NCBI RefSeq assembly: GCF_008580665.1
Contig: NZ_BKDJ01000003.1
Coordinates: 124,001 to 188,000, forward strand
Source of the DNA: Zafaria cholistanensis
Lineage (GTDB): Bacteria > Actinomycetota > Actinomycetes > Actinomycetales > Micrococcaceae
Length of the DNA: 64,000 nucleotides
Reading direction: 5' to 3'
The stretch's first letter is position 1. The number at the start of each line of letters is the position of its first letter. Positions 8,439 to 16,717 of this stretch are shown piece by piece. The translations under genes and the position numbers were made by a program. Under the pieces are notes generated by a model. It did no database searches. It saw nothing but the letters and a program-made list of their open reading frames with translations, and had not been told where the DNA came from.

Positions 8439-9602
8439 ATGGATCATTTGCACCACAGCGCGCCGCGCACGGCACGCCGTCCGCGCTGGCTGGCCGCGCT
8501 TGTCGCCCTGGTGGCGGCGCTGTTCCTGGCCGGGGGCCTGTCCGTCCCGGCGCAGGCGGCGGCAGCCAAGACCACGTTGGAGGTCTCCGTCTCCGACTCT
8601 TCGGTGTCCTCCGGTGCGTCCGCGACGGTCACCGCAACCCTGAAGCGGGGCACGAAGGCCCTGGGGGGCGCCCACGTGACGCTGCAGAAGCGCACCGCCG
8701 GAAGCCCGGAATGGACCACCATCACCACGGCGAAGACCAACTCCAAGGGCAAGGTCTCCGCCAGGGTCTCCGGGTTGAGGAAGGACACGGAGATCCGTGC
8801 GCTCTCTTCCGGGACTTCCAAGTACAAGGCCGCGAAGAGCTCCACCAAGAAGGTCAAGGTCAAGGCCAACCAGAGGGTCACGGTCACCAAGACCTCCACC
8901 AAGAAGCCCACCAAGGGCGCAGCCATCACGCTCTCCGGCACCACGAGTCCCGGCCTGGCGGGCAAGACCGTTGAACTGCAGCTGCAGTCCGGCACCACGT
9001 GGACCACCGTTTCCACGGCCACCGTCTCCCAGGGGAACAGGTTCTCCGTCGCGACGGAGGCGGGCAGCGCCGGCAAGGCCACGTACCGCGTCCATGCCCC
9101 CGCCACGGCCTCGACCGCGTCCGCCACCAGTTCCAGGAAGGCGTTCACGGTGCACGAATGGTTCGCGCTGGACTCCATTCCCAGCCTGTCCTCCAGGGAA
9201 GGTGAAGAGGGACAGCGGCTCACCAGCCATGAGTTTGCCATCGACGGCCAGGCCTACGCCGCCAACCTCACCGGAACGATCCACTCGTCGGACGACGAAA
9301 ACACCTATTTCTCCGATGGCTGGGACCTCGGCGGAAAATGCCTGACTTTCACTGCGACTGTGGGCATTGACGACACTCACGTTGTGGGCGCCCCCCTGGC
9401 CGGATTCCTTGCCTGGAGTGACGTCGACGCCTACACGTCGGAGCTGGACGCCTCGGAGTACGACAAGGTGACGATTTCCCTGAAGGACAGCCGGTACCTC
9501 GCGCTATTGATGGCCTACGCCGGTACGGACAACGACGGAAGCCAGGCCCTGGCCGGCTTCGGCGACCCGAAGGTCCTCTGCTCCCGGAAGCCTGCCGCCT
9601 AG
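8439..9602 (+). CDS. Secreted Ig-like and NPCBM-like domain protein (copy 2)
   Basis: A 387-residue paralogue of the product at 4759, with the same architecture: signal peptide ending AQA at residue 40, two Ig-like repeats with the same Lys/Ser-rich bridge (SKYKAAKSSTKKVKV), then an NPCBM-like C-terminal module (WDLGGKCLTFTATVGIDDTH, ending FGDPKVLC). The central DNA (8701-8862) is almost identical to copy 1, while both termini have diverged strongly. This patchy pattern suggests gene conversion or selection on the bridge. The C-terminal modules differ enough to bind different ligands. Starts after GGGGGAAAC, as in copy 1. A perfect palindromic terminator follows. Confidence 0.75.
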   Translation: MDHLHHSAPRTARRPRWLAALVALVAALFLAGGLSVPAQAAAAKTTLEVSVSDSSVSSGASATVTATLKRGTKALGGAHVTLQKRTAGSPEWTTITTAKTNSKGKVSARVSGLRKDTEIRALSSGTSKYKAAKSSTKKVKVKANQRVTVTKTSTKKPTKGAAITLSGTTSPGLAGKTVELQLQSGTTWTTVSTATVSQGNRFSVATEAGSAGKATYRVHAPATASTASATSSRKAFTVHEWFALDSIPSLSSREGEEGQRLTSHEFAIDGQAYAANLTGTIHSSDDENTYFSDGWDLGGKCLTFTATVGIDDTHVVGAPLAGFLAWSDVDAYTSELDASEYDKVTISLKDSRYLALLMAYAGTDNDGSQALAGFGDPKVLCSRKPAA

Positions 9603-9629
9603 CGGCCCGCAGGCCCTGCGCGCAGCGGA

Positions 9630-9667
9630 AAGGGGCGGCCCCGGACTCGAGTCCGGGGCCGCCCCTT
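9630..9667. terminator. Perfect 38-base palindrome, bidirectional terminator
   Basis: Every base from 9630 to 9667 pairs around the centre CTCGAG (arm AAGGGGCGGCCCCGGACTC), between convergent genes (NPCBM-like + and trmB -). Confidence 0.85.
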
Positions 9668-9683
9668 CGCCGTCGTGCCGTTG

Positions 9684-10538
9684 CTAGACGCGCCGGTAGG
9701 CGAGGTCGAACACCAGCCGGCCCGCCTTGTGCGCCTTGCCCTCGAAGCTGGTCAGCACGCGCCCGTCCCAGCGCGGAGCCCATCCGCCGCGCTCGTCGGT
9801 GAAGCCGGGATCGGGCTCGTGGCCTTCAAGCCCGCCGCGGCGCACCCGGGTCAGCGGGCTGTCCGCTCCGGCGCGCTCGCCGGGGTGCAGGGATTCGAAA
9901 TCGGGGGAGGCATCCAGTACCTCGCGCATCTGTTCGGCGTAGTTGGACCAGTCGGTGGCCAGCCGCCAGGTTCCGCCGGGGGCCAGCGCCCGCGCTGCCT
10001 TGGCGGCGAAGGACTCCTTCACCAGGCGGCGCTTGTGGTGCTTGGCCTTGTGCCACGGGTCCGGGAAGAATACCCACAGTTCGTCGACGGATCCGGGCGC
10101 CACCATCACGTCCAGGACTTCAGGCGCGTTGGCCTGCACGGCCCGTACGTTGGCCAGCCCCTTTTGCTCGATGCGCACCATCAGCTGGGCCAGCCCGGGC
10201 CGGTACACCTCCACGGCCAGGAAGTTCCGTTCCGGGTGCTCCACCGCGGCGTGGGCAACCGCCTCGCCGAGCCCGGAGCCGATCTCCACGGTCAGCGGCG
10301 CCCGGCGCCCGTACACGGCCTCGGCCTCGAAGGCGGTGTCCTCATGGACGGACGTGTCGGCGTGGTGGCGCGGGACGTCGATGACGAAGCGGCCGGCCTG
10401 GCGCTCCCAGGCCTCTTCCCGCTTGCCGTGCAGGCGGGTGCCGCGGCGGACGAAGGAGACCGGTTCAGACCGGTAGTAGGACAGGTCTTCGGCCGCTCGG
10501 CCGCTGACCGGGGGCTTGTGCTCCTGGGGAATGCTCAT
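9684..10538 (-). CDS. trmB: tRNA (guanine-N7)-methyltransferase TrmB
   Basis: SAM-dependent methylation of G46 in the tRNA variable loop. The 284-residue protein shows SAM motif I (TVEIGSGLGEA) and the TrmB signature WVFFPDPWHKAKHHKRRLV, followed by FAAKAARALAPGG and ATDWSNYAEQM. The N-terminal 80 residues (SYYRSEPVSFVRRGTRL) are the usual basic lead-in. It lies 24 bases from the stop of the penicillin-binding protein gene on the same strand and could share its transcript. Confidence 0.95.
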   Translation of the reverse strand: MSIPQEHKPPVSGRAAEDLSYYRSEPVSFVRRGTRLHGKREEAWERQAGRFVIDVPRHHADTSVHEDTAFEAEAVYGRRAPLTVEIGSGLGEAVAHAAVEHPERNFLAVEVYRPGLAQLMVRIEQKGLANVRAVQANAPEVLDVMVAPGSVDELWVFFPDPWHKAKHHKRRLVKESFAAKAARALAPGGTWRLATDWSNYAEQMREVLDASPDFESLHPGERAGADSPLTRVRRGGLEGHEPDPGFTDERGGWAPRWDGRVLTSFEGKAHKAGRLVFDLAYRRV

Positions 10539-10562
10539 TCGGTCTAGGGTAGCCGGTCCCGG

Positions 10563-12632
10563 TCAGCCGCCCGTGCCCACCGCCTGCGCCTTGGTGAGGA
10601 ACTCTTTCATGAGGGGCCCGCCGGTCTCCGCCCCGGAAAACCCGGTTTCCACGAACACCGCCACGGCCAGATCGCCCTGGATCGCGATTACCCAGGTATG
10701 GCGCAGCTCCTCCGATCCGTCCCCGTACTCGGCGGTCCCCGTCTTGGCCTGGACCGCCGGGCCGGGGACGTCCTGCAGGTCGGTCACGGTCCCGTGGTCC
10801 ACGGTCCCGGACATCAGCTGCTTGAGCTGCGCGGCCTCTTCGGCGGTGAGCGGGACCTGCGGGGCGGGGGCCGCCTCCGGGGCCGGGTCGGCGACCAGGC
10901 GCGGGGAGACCGTGGAGCCCTTGGCCACGGACGCGGCGACCGTGGCCATGCCCAGTGGCGAGGCCTCGACCACCCCCTGCCCGATCATGTTGGCGGCGTG
11001 CTCGGTGCCGGTTGAATCGGACGGAACGGATCCGAGGAAGGCGGCGGACCCGGTGGCCGGTTCGGCGGCCAGGCCCAGCGAGGCGGCGGCGTCGGCCACC
11101 GCGGACATCTCCACCTTCCTGCTGGCGTTGATGAAAACGGTGTTGCAGGACTGTGCGATCGCCTCCGACAGCGTGATGGTGCCGAGGCTGTCCGCCGGAT
11201 ACCCGGTGAAGTTTTTGAAGGTCCGTCCGTCCAGCACGGTAGTCTGCGGACACTCGACCCTGGAGGAGGGCGTGTAGCCCGAACGCAGCATCGCCAGCGC
11301 GGAGACCACCTTGAACGTGGACCCCGGGGCGTACCTGGCCACCATGGCGGTGTTGTACGCGTTGGACGCCGGCCCGTTGGCGGCGGCGAGGACCGCTCCA
11401 TCGGAGGGACGGACCGCCACGACGGCGCTGGGGGAGTCCGCGTCGGAGACCACCTTTTCGGCCACCTCCTGCAGGTCCTGCTCCAGCGTGGTCGTGACGG
11501 CGAGTCCATCCACGGCCGCACGTTCGAACAACAGGCGCGGTTCCGCCGTCGTGCTTCCCTCCGCCACGGTGCCCCCGCTCTGCCCGGTACCGTCCTGCCC
11601 GGCGCCATCCTTCCCAGTGTCGCCGCCGGTTTCCCCGGCCGGAGCCGGCACGGTCCACACGCGCATCCCGGGCGTGCCGGCCAGCCGTTCCTGGTAGGTG
11701 GCCTGCAATCCGGACAGGCCCACCCGTTCGCCGGCCTTGACGGCGCCGCCGGACTTCTCGACGATCTCGGCGGTGGCCTCGCCCACCGTGCCCAGCACGG
11801 GCCGGGCGAAAGTCCTGGTGGGGGCCAGAGGCAGCGTCGTGCCGATCGCCCGACCGCCCGTGATCGCTTCGATCTGCCGGTTGGTCACGGTGCGGGAGGA
11901 ATCGTCGCGCAGCACGATCGCCTCGACAAACGCCTTGGCTCCGGCGGCGTCCACCTTGGCGGCGTAGGCGTCCGCGTCGATGTCCAACAGTTTGGCCAGT
12001 TCCCGCGCCGAGTCCGCCGCGTCCGCCGCCTGCACCCGTGCCTTGTCCAGGCCCACCCGGACCACCGGGCGTTCCGTGACCAATTCCGTGCCTCCCGCGC
12101 CGAGGATGTCCCCGCGCGCCCCGGCCACGGTTTCCAGCCGCAGCCCCTCTCCCGCCTGAAGGCCGGCAACCGCCGCCGCGGGGGAGTAGCGGACCCGCCA
12201 GGCGGACGCGCCGGCATCGTATTCAAGCGTTGCCGTGGTCTGATACGTCCAGTCCCCGTCCGTGGCCTCCGGTTTTCCGTCCAGGTCCCACGTGGTGCTC
12301 AGCCGGGCGGTGGCGGTCGCCGGGTCCGCGGATCCGGCATCGGCCGCGACGTCTTCGACCACGACCGTGCGGGCGGCATCTCCGAGGCCGGCCACGGCAG
12401 CGTTCAGCTGTTCCTCCGCGGCAGATGCGTCCCCGGCCATTGGGGCGGCGGAGAGGTCCCCGGCCTGCAGGCCGGCGGCGAACGCCTCCGCCGCAGGACG
12501 CGGGTCCGGCCGCTGCGGGCTGCAGGCCGCCAGTCCGGCGGCCGCCAGCACGGCGGCAAGCCCCCCGGCCGCCGTCCGGGCGGCCCGGGAAGGACGCAGG
12601 GACAGGGGAGATGCTGCTGCGGTGGGCCTCAT
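10563..12632 (-). CDS. Lipoprotein penicillin-binding protein (class B, MecA-N type)
   Basis: D,D-transpeptidase cross-linking peptidoglycan outside the membrane. The 689-residue protein has a signal sequence with lipobox LAAC at about residue 37 and an NTF2-like MecA-N-type domain (about 40-165). A PBP dimerisation region follows (GARGDILGAGG to about 370), then the transpeptidase domain with all three catalytic motifs: STFK (nucleophile Ser), SCN, and KTGT in VQAKTGTAEYGDG. The layout matches lipid-anchored class B PBPs of Gram-positives, some of which have low beta-lactam affinity; affinity cannot be read from sequence. A Gly/Asp-rich insert (TGGDTGKDGAGQDGTGQSGG) interrupts the dimerisation region. 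Confidence 0.9.
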   Translation of the reverse strand: MRPTAAASPLSLRPSRAARTAAGGLAAVLAAAGLAACSPQRPDPRPAAEAFAAGLQAGDLSAAPMAGDASAAEEQLNAAVAGLGDAARTVVVEDVAADAGSADPATATARLSTTWDLDGKPEATDGDWTYQTTATLEYDAGASAWRVRYSPAAAVAGLQAGEGLRLETVAGARGDILGAGGTELVTERPVVRVGLDKARVQAADAADSARELAKLLDIDADAYAAKVDAAGAKAFVEAIVLRDDSSRTVTNRQIEAITGGRAIGTTLPLAPTRTFARPVLGTVGEATAEIVEKSGGAVKAGERVGLSGLQATYQERLAGTPGMRVWTVPAPAGETGGDTGKDGAGQDGTGQSGGTVAEGSTTAEPRLLFERAAVDGLAVTTTLEQDLQEVAEKVVSDADSPSAVVAVRPSDGAVLAAANGPASNAYNTAMVARYAPGSTFKVVSALAMLRSGYTPSSRVECPQTTVLDGRTFKNFTGYPADSLGTITLSEAIAQSCNTVFINASRKVEMSAVADAAASLGLAAEPATGSAAFLGSVPSDSTGTEHAANMIGQGVVEASPLGMATVAASVAKGSTVSPRLVADPAPEAAPAPQVPLTAEEAAQLKQLMSGTVDHGTVTDLQDVPGPAVQAKTGTAEYGDGSEELRHTWVIAIQGDLAVAVFVETGFSGAETGGPLMKEFLTKAQAVGTGG

Positions 12633-12846
12633 GGACCCATTATGTCCGGGACGGGACCAGGGGACACCCCGATGCGTGGGCCCGCCGGGCAGGGAAACCG
12701 CCGTGGTGGACGCCGTGGGAGTGCACGCGCGCCAGGGTTCGGAAGACGAACCTGACAGGGGATCGACATTCCGGGCGCTGCCGTTGGTAGATTATGGAAA
12801 GGGTCCGCGGGATTTCCGGGGCACATCTTGACCTCAGGGGGAAGGC

Positions 12847-13398
12847 ATGACTCAGATCGAACCTTCGTACGCCGGCCGCTGGCGCTTCGATCCGTCCCAC
12901 ACCCGGATCGGCTTCCAGGCCCGCCATGCCATGGTGACCAAGGTGCGCGGGGCCTTCAACGACATCGACGGCTACGTTGACGTGAACGCCGAGGACCCCA
13001 GCAAGTCCGCTGTCTCGCTGACGGTCAAGGTCGCCAGCATCGACACCCGCAATGCGGACCGCGACCAGCACCTGCGCACGAACGACTTCTTCGACGCCCC
13101 GAACCATCCGGAGATTACCTTCACCAGCACCCGGATTGACCAGGTGGATGAGAACAGCTTCATCGTCAACGGGAACCTGACCATCAAGGGCACCACCAAA
13201 GAAGTGGCCGTGCCCATCGAGTTCACCGGGGTCGAGAAAGACCCCTTCGGCAACCTGCGCGCCGGCTTCGAAGGCAGCCGCCGCATCGACCGCCGGGAGT
13301 TTGGGCTTGAGTGGAATGCGGCGCTCGATTCCGGCGGGCTGCTGGTCTCCGAAAAGATCCTGCTGGAGTTCGAAATTTCGGCCATCAAGGAGTCTTAG
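12847..13398 (+). CDS. YceI family protein
   Basis: A 183-residue lipocalin-like protein of the YceI family, which bind isoprenoid-type lipids. It starts with the family's YAGRWRFDPSHTRIGFQARHAM and continues with VRGAFNDIDGYVDV, RDQHLRTNDFFDAPNHPEI and NLTIKGTTKEVAVPIEF. No signal peptide, so it is predicted to be cytoplasmic like many actinobacterial members. The leader has a GGTTCG-GAAGA-CGAACC dyad near 12736. Its stop overlaps the convergent ctaG-like gene by 14 bases. Function in this organism is not known. Confidence 0.93.
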   Translation: MTQIEPSYAGRWRFDPSHTRIGFQARHAMVTKVRGAFNDIDGYVDVNAEDPSKSAVSLTVKVASIDTRNADRDQHLRTNDFFDAPNHPEITFTSTRIDQVDENSFIVNGNLTIKGTTKEVAVPIEFTGVEKDPFGNLRAGFEGSRRIDRREFGLEWNAALDSGGLLVSEKILLEFEISAIKES

Positions 13399-14272
13399 GA
13401 GTTCCGGGAATCCCGGTTCCGGCGGATCCCGGCCGGGGCGCCGGGAAGCCGGGCCTGCCGGGGGCCGGGGCCCTGCGGCGCGGCCGCCAGGTGCTGACCA
13501 TGGCAAAGGCCAGTAGGAGCTCGGCGATGTCCCCGCCGTAGTACATGAGATCCGCACCGGTGCGAAGATCAGCCGGAGGCACGGCCACGTGGGGAAGGGC
13601 CCCGGCGTAGAGGAACTGGGCGAGCACCGCGTGCCCGGCCACTGCCACCCCCAGGACAACCAGCCTCACCGGGACCGAGGGGCGGTGGGGAGCGGGGTCG
13701 GGTCCGGCAATTGAGTAGGCAAAAAGGTAGCCCGCAGCCAGGAAGTGCAGGTGCACCAGGTGGTGGAGGGCAGGGTGCTGCGTGGTGGCGGTGTAAAGCG
13801 GGGTGAGGTAGAGCAGCGCCAGGCCGCCCAGATTCAGGACCAGCCCGGTGAGCGGGTGGGCCAGGACCCGCAGTGGGGTTGAGCGCAGCGCCCGGCCCAG
13901 GATCCGGCCCCGGTGGCGCGGCAGCGACCGCAGCATCAGCGTCACCGGCGCCCCCAGGACGAGCCCCAGGGGAGCGTACATGCCAATGAGCAGGTGCTGG
14001 TGCATGTGTCCGGCGAAGCTGCCGTCGGGGAAGGGGGAGAGCCCGGGCGCCAGGGCCGCGCCCAGGATCCCGGTGCCGGCGAGGAAGGACACGGTGCGCC
14101 ACGGGTTCCAGCCCAGCGGCTCCCGGGTGCGCCTGCGGGCCAGCACCACATAGAGGACCGCTGCGGCCGCCAAAACCGCGAGGGGCAGGGACGCCTCCAG
14201 GCCGGCGCCGGGGGGCCCGGCGGCATGGGTGTGCGGGGCGTAGGTGTGCGCGGGGTGGGTGCCTGCCGTCAC
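13385..14272 (-). CDS. CtaG-like cytochrome c oxidase assembly membrane protein
   Basis: Predicted integral membrane protein (295 residues, about seven helices) of the caa3_CtaG group linked to cytochrome c oxidase assembly and copper. Typical features: GHMHQHLLIGMYAPLGLVLG, LHHLVHLHFLAAGYLF, and several membrane His residues that could bind metal. The GTG start at 14272 overlaps the stop of the upstream DUF2243-like gene as GTGA, implying translational coupling. The C-terminus is a Pro/Gly-rich tail that reads across the end of the yceI gene. Role in oxidase assembly is inferred from family only. Confidence 0.8.
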   Translation of the reverse strand: MTAGTHPAHTYAPHTHAAGPPGAGLEASLPLAVLAAAAVLYVVLARRRTREPLGWNPWRTVSFLAGTGILGAALAPGLSPFPDGSFAGHMHQHLLIGMYAPLGLVLGAPVTLMLRSLPRHRGRILGRALRSTPLRVLAHPLTGLVLNLGGLALLYLTPLYTATTQHPALHHLVHLHFLAAGYLFAYSIAGPDPAPHRPSVPVRLVVLGVAVAGHAVLAQFLYAGALPHVAVPPADLRTGADLMYYGGDIAELLLAFAMVSTWRPRRRAPAPGRPGFPAPRPGSAGTGIPGTPKTP

Positions 14273-14814
14273 CGGTCGCCAGGGCCCGCCGGGGCGGTGA
14301 GGTCGAGGGGGCGGCCCGAGCGTTGCAGCAGCCACCCGCCCAGGACCAGCAGGGCCCCGAACACCAGGAAGGCGATGTCGGCGAGGGCCTGGTGGGGACC
14401 GCTGATGACGTGGTGGATCCCGAGGATGTGGTGGTCCACGACGCCTTCGACCACGTTGAACACCCCCCATCCCGCCAGGATCCAGCCCCACAGCATGCGG
14501 GAACTCCACACCCGGCCACGCGAATGGGTCACCCGGGAGTAGAGGATCCCCAGACCCGCCAGCACGGCCAGCCAGGTGAGGGTGTGGAAGAAGCCGTCCC
14601 ACAACGTATTCATCTGCAGGCCGTGGACGGTGGTCGCAGGATAGTCGCCGATGTCGATGTTTGCGGTGGCGGCGCTGGTGAGCATGTGGTGCCATTGCAG
14701 GATCTGGTGCAGCAGGATCCCGTCGACGAACCCGCCCAGCCCCACTCCCAGCAGCATCCCGGGCAGCACGATTCCCCTCGCCGGACCGGCGCCGCGGTCC
14801 TCAAAGTCGCCCAT
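14269..14814 (-). CDS. DUF2243-like membrane protein
   Basis: A 181-residue protein with about four membrane helices and many conserved His: GGFVDGILLHQILQWHHMLT near the N-terminus and VVDHHILGIHHVISGPHQALAD later. This His-rich pattern is typical of DUF2243 proteins, which are often encoded with CtaG-type proteins, as here (4-base stop/start overlap). Metal or heme handling is plausible but unproven. It starts 18 bases after the end of the FMN reductase gene. Confidence 0.82.
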   Translation of the reverse strand: MGDFEDRGAGPARGIVLPGMLLGVGLGGFVDGILLHQILQWHHMLTSAATANIDIGDYPATTVHGLQMNTLWDGFFHTLTWLAVLAGLGILYSRVTHSRGRVWSSRMLWGWILAGWGVFNVVEGVVDHHILGIHHVISGPHQALADIAFLVFGALLVLGGWLLQRSGRPLDLTAPAGPGDR

Positions 14815-14832
14815 GTTCCCCCGCTTCCCGGG

Positions 14833-15390
14833 TCAGCCGGCCCGCAGCGGGCGCAGGGCCCCGGCCCACGCGACCACCTGGTCGAAAACCTTATCCAAAG
14901 CCTTGGCTGCCCCGTCCGAGGGGGTGAATTTCATGTGCTCGTCGAAACTCGTGCCAAAAGGCAGGAAAACCTGTGCGCGGACATCGGCCATCTGCAGTTC
15001 GGCGGCGATGAGCCGCCAGGCCTCCACGGCCCGCGTTCCGCCGGCGGTGCCGTAGCTGACGAACCCGACGGACTTGTTGTTCCATTCCGCGTAGAGGTAG
15101 TCCACGGCGTTCTTCAGCGCTGCCGGAACGGAGTGGTTGTATTCGGGGGTCACGAAGACGAACCCGTCGATCGGTTTGATCACCTCCGCCCAGCGCCGGG
15201 TGTGCTCTTTCTTGTACTGGCCCAGGGCGGGCGAGAGCGGCTCGTCCAACAGCGGCAGGCCGTAGTCGGCGATGTCCACCAGTTCGAACCGGGCGTCGGT
15301 GCGGCCGCGGGCGCGCTCGAACACCCAGTCGGCCACCGTCCTGGCGTTCCTGTGGGGGCGGGTGCTTCCGACGATGATCGCGATTCTCAT
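14833..15390 (-). CDS. NADPH-dependent FMN reductase
   Basis: Flavodoxin-like reductase of 185 residues. It shows the FMN phosphate-binding opening RIAIIVGSTRPHRNARTVADW and the flavin-ring loop VFVTPEYNHSVPAALKNAVDYL, both typical of the NADPH-dependent FMN reductase (SsuE/azoreductase-like) family. The reductant role in this cell is unknown. The ATG at 15390 is directly preceded in frame by TTG at 15393. AAGGAG sits 8 bases before the TTG and 11 before the ATG, so the true start may be one codon earlier. Confidence 0.92.
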   Translation of the reverse strand: MRIAIIVGSTRPHRNARTVADWVFERARGRTDARFELVDIADYGLPLLDEPLSPALGQYKKEHTRRWAEVIKPIDGFVFVTPEYNHSVPAALKNAVDYLYAEWNNKSVGFVSYGTAGGTRAVEAWRLIAAELQMADVRAQVFLPFGTSFDEHMKFTPSDGAAKALDKVFDQVVAWAGALRPLRAG

Positions 15391-15495
15391 CAATTCAACG
15401 GCTCCTTGCCTCGGGTAGGGCGGGACGGCATGCGCGCCGGGCAGGGCAGCCCTGTGGATCAGGGCTGCCCTGCCCGGCGGCTCACGGCGAGGACC

Positions 15496-15708
15496 TCAGT
15501 CCTCCTGCGCCGGCGGCCGGTCGGAGGCGAGGTCCTCGCGTTCAAGGGCGTCCTGCACCTCTTCCGGGTCCGTGTCGTCGGGGAAGGGCTCCGATTGCCG
15601 GAACTCCTCCCGGTGGGCCGGCTGGACGCCCTTGAGGGCGCCGTCAACCTCATGTTTCATCTGGTCGTCCAACTCGGATCCGTGCTTGTCGCTGCCTCGC
15701 TCAGCCAT
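15496..15708 (-). CDS. Small acidic hydrophilic protein
   Basis: Seventy residues, very rich in Asp, Glu, Gln and Arg (MAERGSDKHGSELDDQMKHE, then AHREEFRQSEPFPDDTDPEE), with no hydrophobic core. It resembles the short disordered stress-associated proteins of Actinobacteria, but I cannot name a family. The ATG at 15708 has GAGGAG seven bases upstream and overlaps the end of the preceding gene by 8 bases, so translation is probably coupled. Confidence 0.7.
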   Translation of the reverse strand: MAERGSDKHGSELDDQMKHEVDGALKGVQPAHREEFRQSEPFPDDTDPEEVQDALEREDLASDRPPAQED

Positions 15709-16006
15709 TGTCTCGCTCCTCGTCGCTTTCCTGGTCCAGGCCCCGCTGGGCCCGGTCGGCCTCCTCCGAAGCCTCCGGCGGGAGGGGATCGGTGGCCGGA
15801 GGCACCTGGCTTGGCGCATAGTCCTCAAGGCCCGCAGCCACGCGTTCCTCCTCCACGGCCGCGGCATAGTCGTCGTCGTCCAGGCTCTCCGGGACCTTGG
15901 CATGGCCGCGGCGGCTGGAGTGCGGAAGCGCGGTTCCCTCGGGATCGATGACGTCTTCCAGCGGATCGGGCCGGTCGGCAGGGGTTTCGGGGTTCGTTTC
16001 CGACAT
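15701..16006 (-). CDS. Acidic hypothetical protein, probable stress cluster
   Basis: A 101-residue, highly acidic, Pro-rich protein (DPLEDVIDPEGTALPHSSRR, SLDDDDYAAAVEEERVAAGL) without membrane segments; no family recognised. It lies between a CBS-domain gene and a second small acidic gene on the same strand. The 8-base overlap with the latter suggests one operon of stress-related small proteins. Confidence 0.65.
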   Translation of the reverse strand: MSETNPETPADRPDPLEDVIDPEGTALPHSSRRGHAKVPESLDDDDYAAAVEEERVAAGLEDYAPSQVPPATDPLPPEASEEADRAQRGLDQESDEERDNG

Positions 16007-16064
16007 TGATGTCTTCTCCTCACAGGGGGAGTGGTGGGGGTGCTCCGGCCGGGACCGGGGACGC

Positions 16065-16487
16065 TCAGTGCCGGGCGGAGGAGATGAGTTCAACCAGTTC
16101 GCCGACCCGGTCCTCGGGTATGGTGCGGGCAATGTCGGCCTGGGTGAGCATGCCCACGAGGTCGTGTCCGTCAATCACCGGCAGGCGGCGGACCTGGTGC
16201 TCGGTCATGGTCCGGATGGCCTCCTCGACCGAGTCGTCGGCCCCGATGGTGACCGGTTTGCCTTCGCCCAGTTCCCCGGCCCGGACCTCGCGGGGGTCCC
16301 TGCCCTCGGCCAGGCATTTGATGACGATGTCGCGGTCGGTCACCATGCCCTTGAGCCGGTTGTCCTCCCCGCAGATGGGAAGGGATCCGACGTCCAGGTC
16401 CTTCATCTTCCGGGCGGCCTGCTCAAGGGTGTCATTCTCGCCAATGCATTCGGCGCCGGCCGTCATGATTTCTCGTGCCTTGGTCAT
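16065..16487 (-). CDS. Two-CBS-domain protein (Hrp1-like)
   Basis: A 140-residue protein made only of two CBS domains (about residues 5-60 and 75-135): AREIMTAGAECIGENDTLEQ, LPICGEDNRLKGMVTDRDIV, then VRRLPVIDGHDLVGMLTQAD. Such pairs bind adenosine nucleotides and act as energy or stress sensors; stand-alone members such as mycobacterial Hrp1 are induced by hypoxia. Partner unknown. Followed on the same strand by two small acidic genes and divergent from clpB, which fits a stress-response setting. Confidence 0.9.
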   Translation of the reverse strand: MTKAREIMTAGAECIGENDTLEQAARKMKDLDVGSLPICGEDNRLKGMVTDRDIVIKCLAEGRDPREVRAGELGEGKPVTIGADDSVEEAIRTMTEHQVRRLPVIDGHDLVGMLTQADIARTIPEDRVGELVELISSARH

Positions 16488-16601
16488 TTCCGTTGCTCCT
16501 TAACCAATGGTCGGGAATGCCACCGTAGGCGCGCCGACCCGACCGGGACAACCCTTATGCGGGGGCAAAAACCCGCCTTTCCGGAACCGTGGCCGGCCCC
16601 C

Positions 16602-16626
16602 TTTTCCGGCGGGAGCTGCCGGAAAA
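16602..16626. terminator. Inverted repeat upstream of clpB
   Basis: Nine-base perfect arms TTTTCCGGC and GCCGGAAAA around a 7-base loop, in the divergent region between the CBS gene and clpB. Its location is not that of a normal terminator; it may insulate the two promoters. Confidence 0.4.
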
Positions 16627-16661
16627 CCGGCCCCCCGGGGAATAGGGTGTGGCATTTCAAA

Positions 16662-16682
16662 GTTGAGCTTATTAGACTCAAG
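16662..16682 (+). promoter_or_regulatory. HAIR element, HspR operator of clpB
   Basis: GTTGAGC, seven bases, ACTCAAG (16662-16668 and 16676-16682). The known HAIR consensus is CTTGAGT-N7-ACTCAAG; the right half is exact and the left matches TTGAG. A third half-site TTTGAGT follows at 16683-16689. It ends 35 bases before the clpB start. HspR itself is encoded at 1445. Confidence 0.88.
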
Positions 16683-16717
16683 TTTGAGTGGTACGCCAGA
16701 TGACAGAAGGGATCCGC

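Noticed and set aside
16688-16717. ClpB start at GTG 16688 or ATG 16700
   Set aside because: The GTG at 16718 has the better ribosome site and matches the family N-terminus; the earlier starts lie within or next to the HAIR operator.
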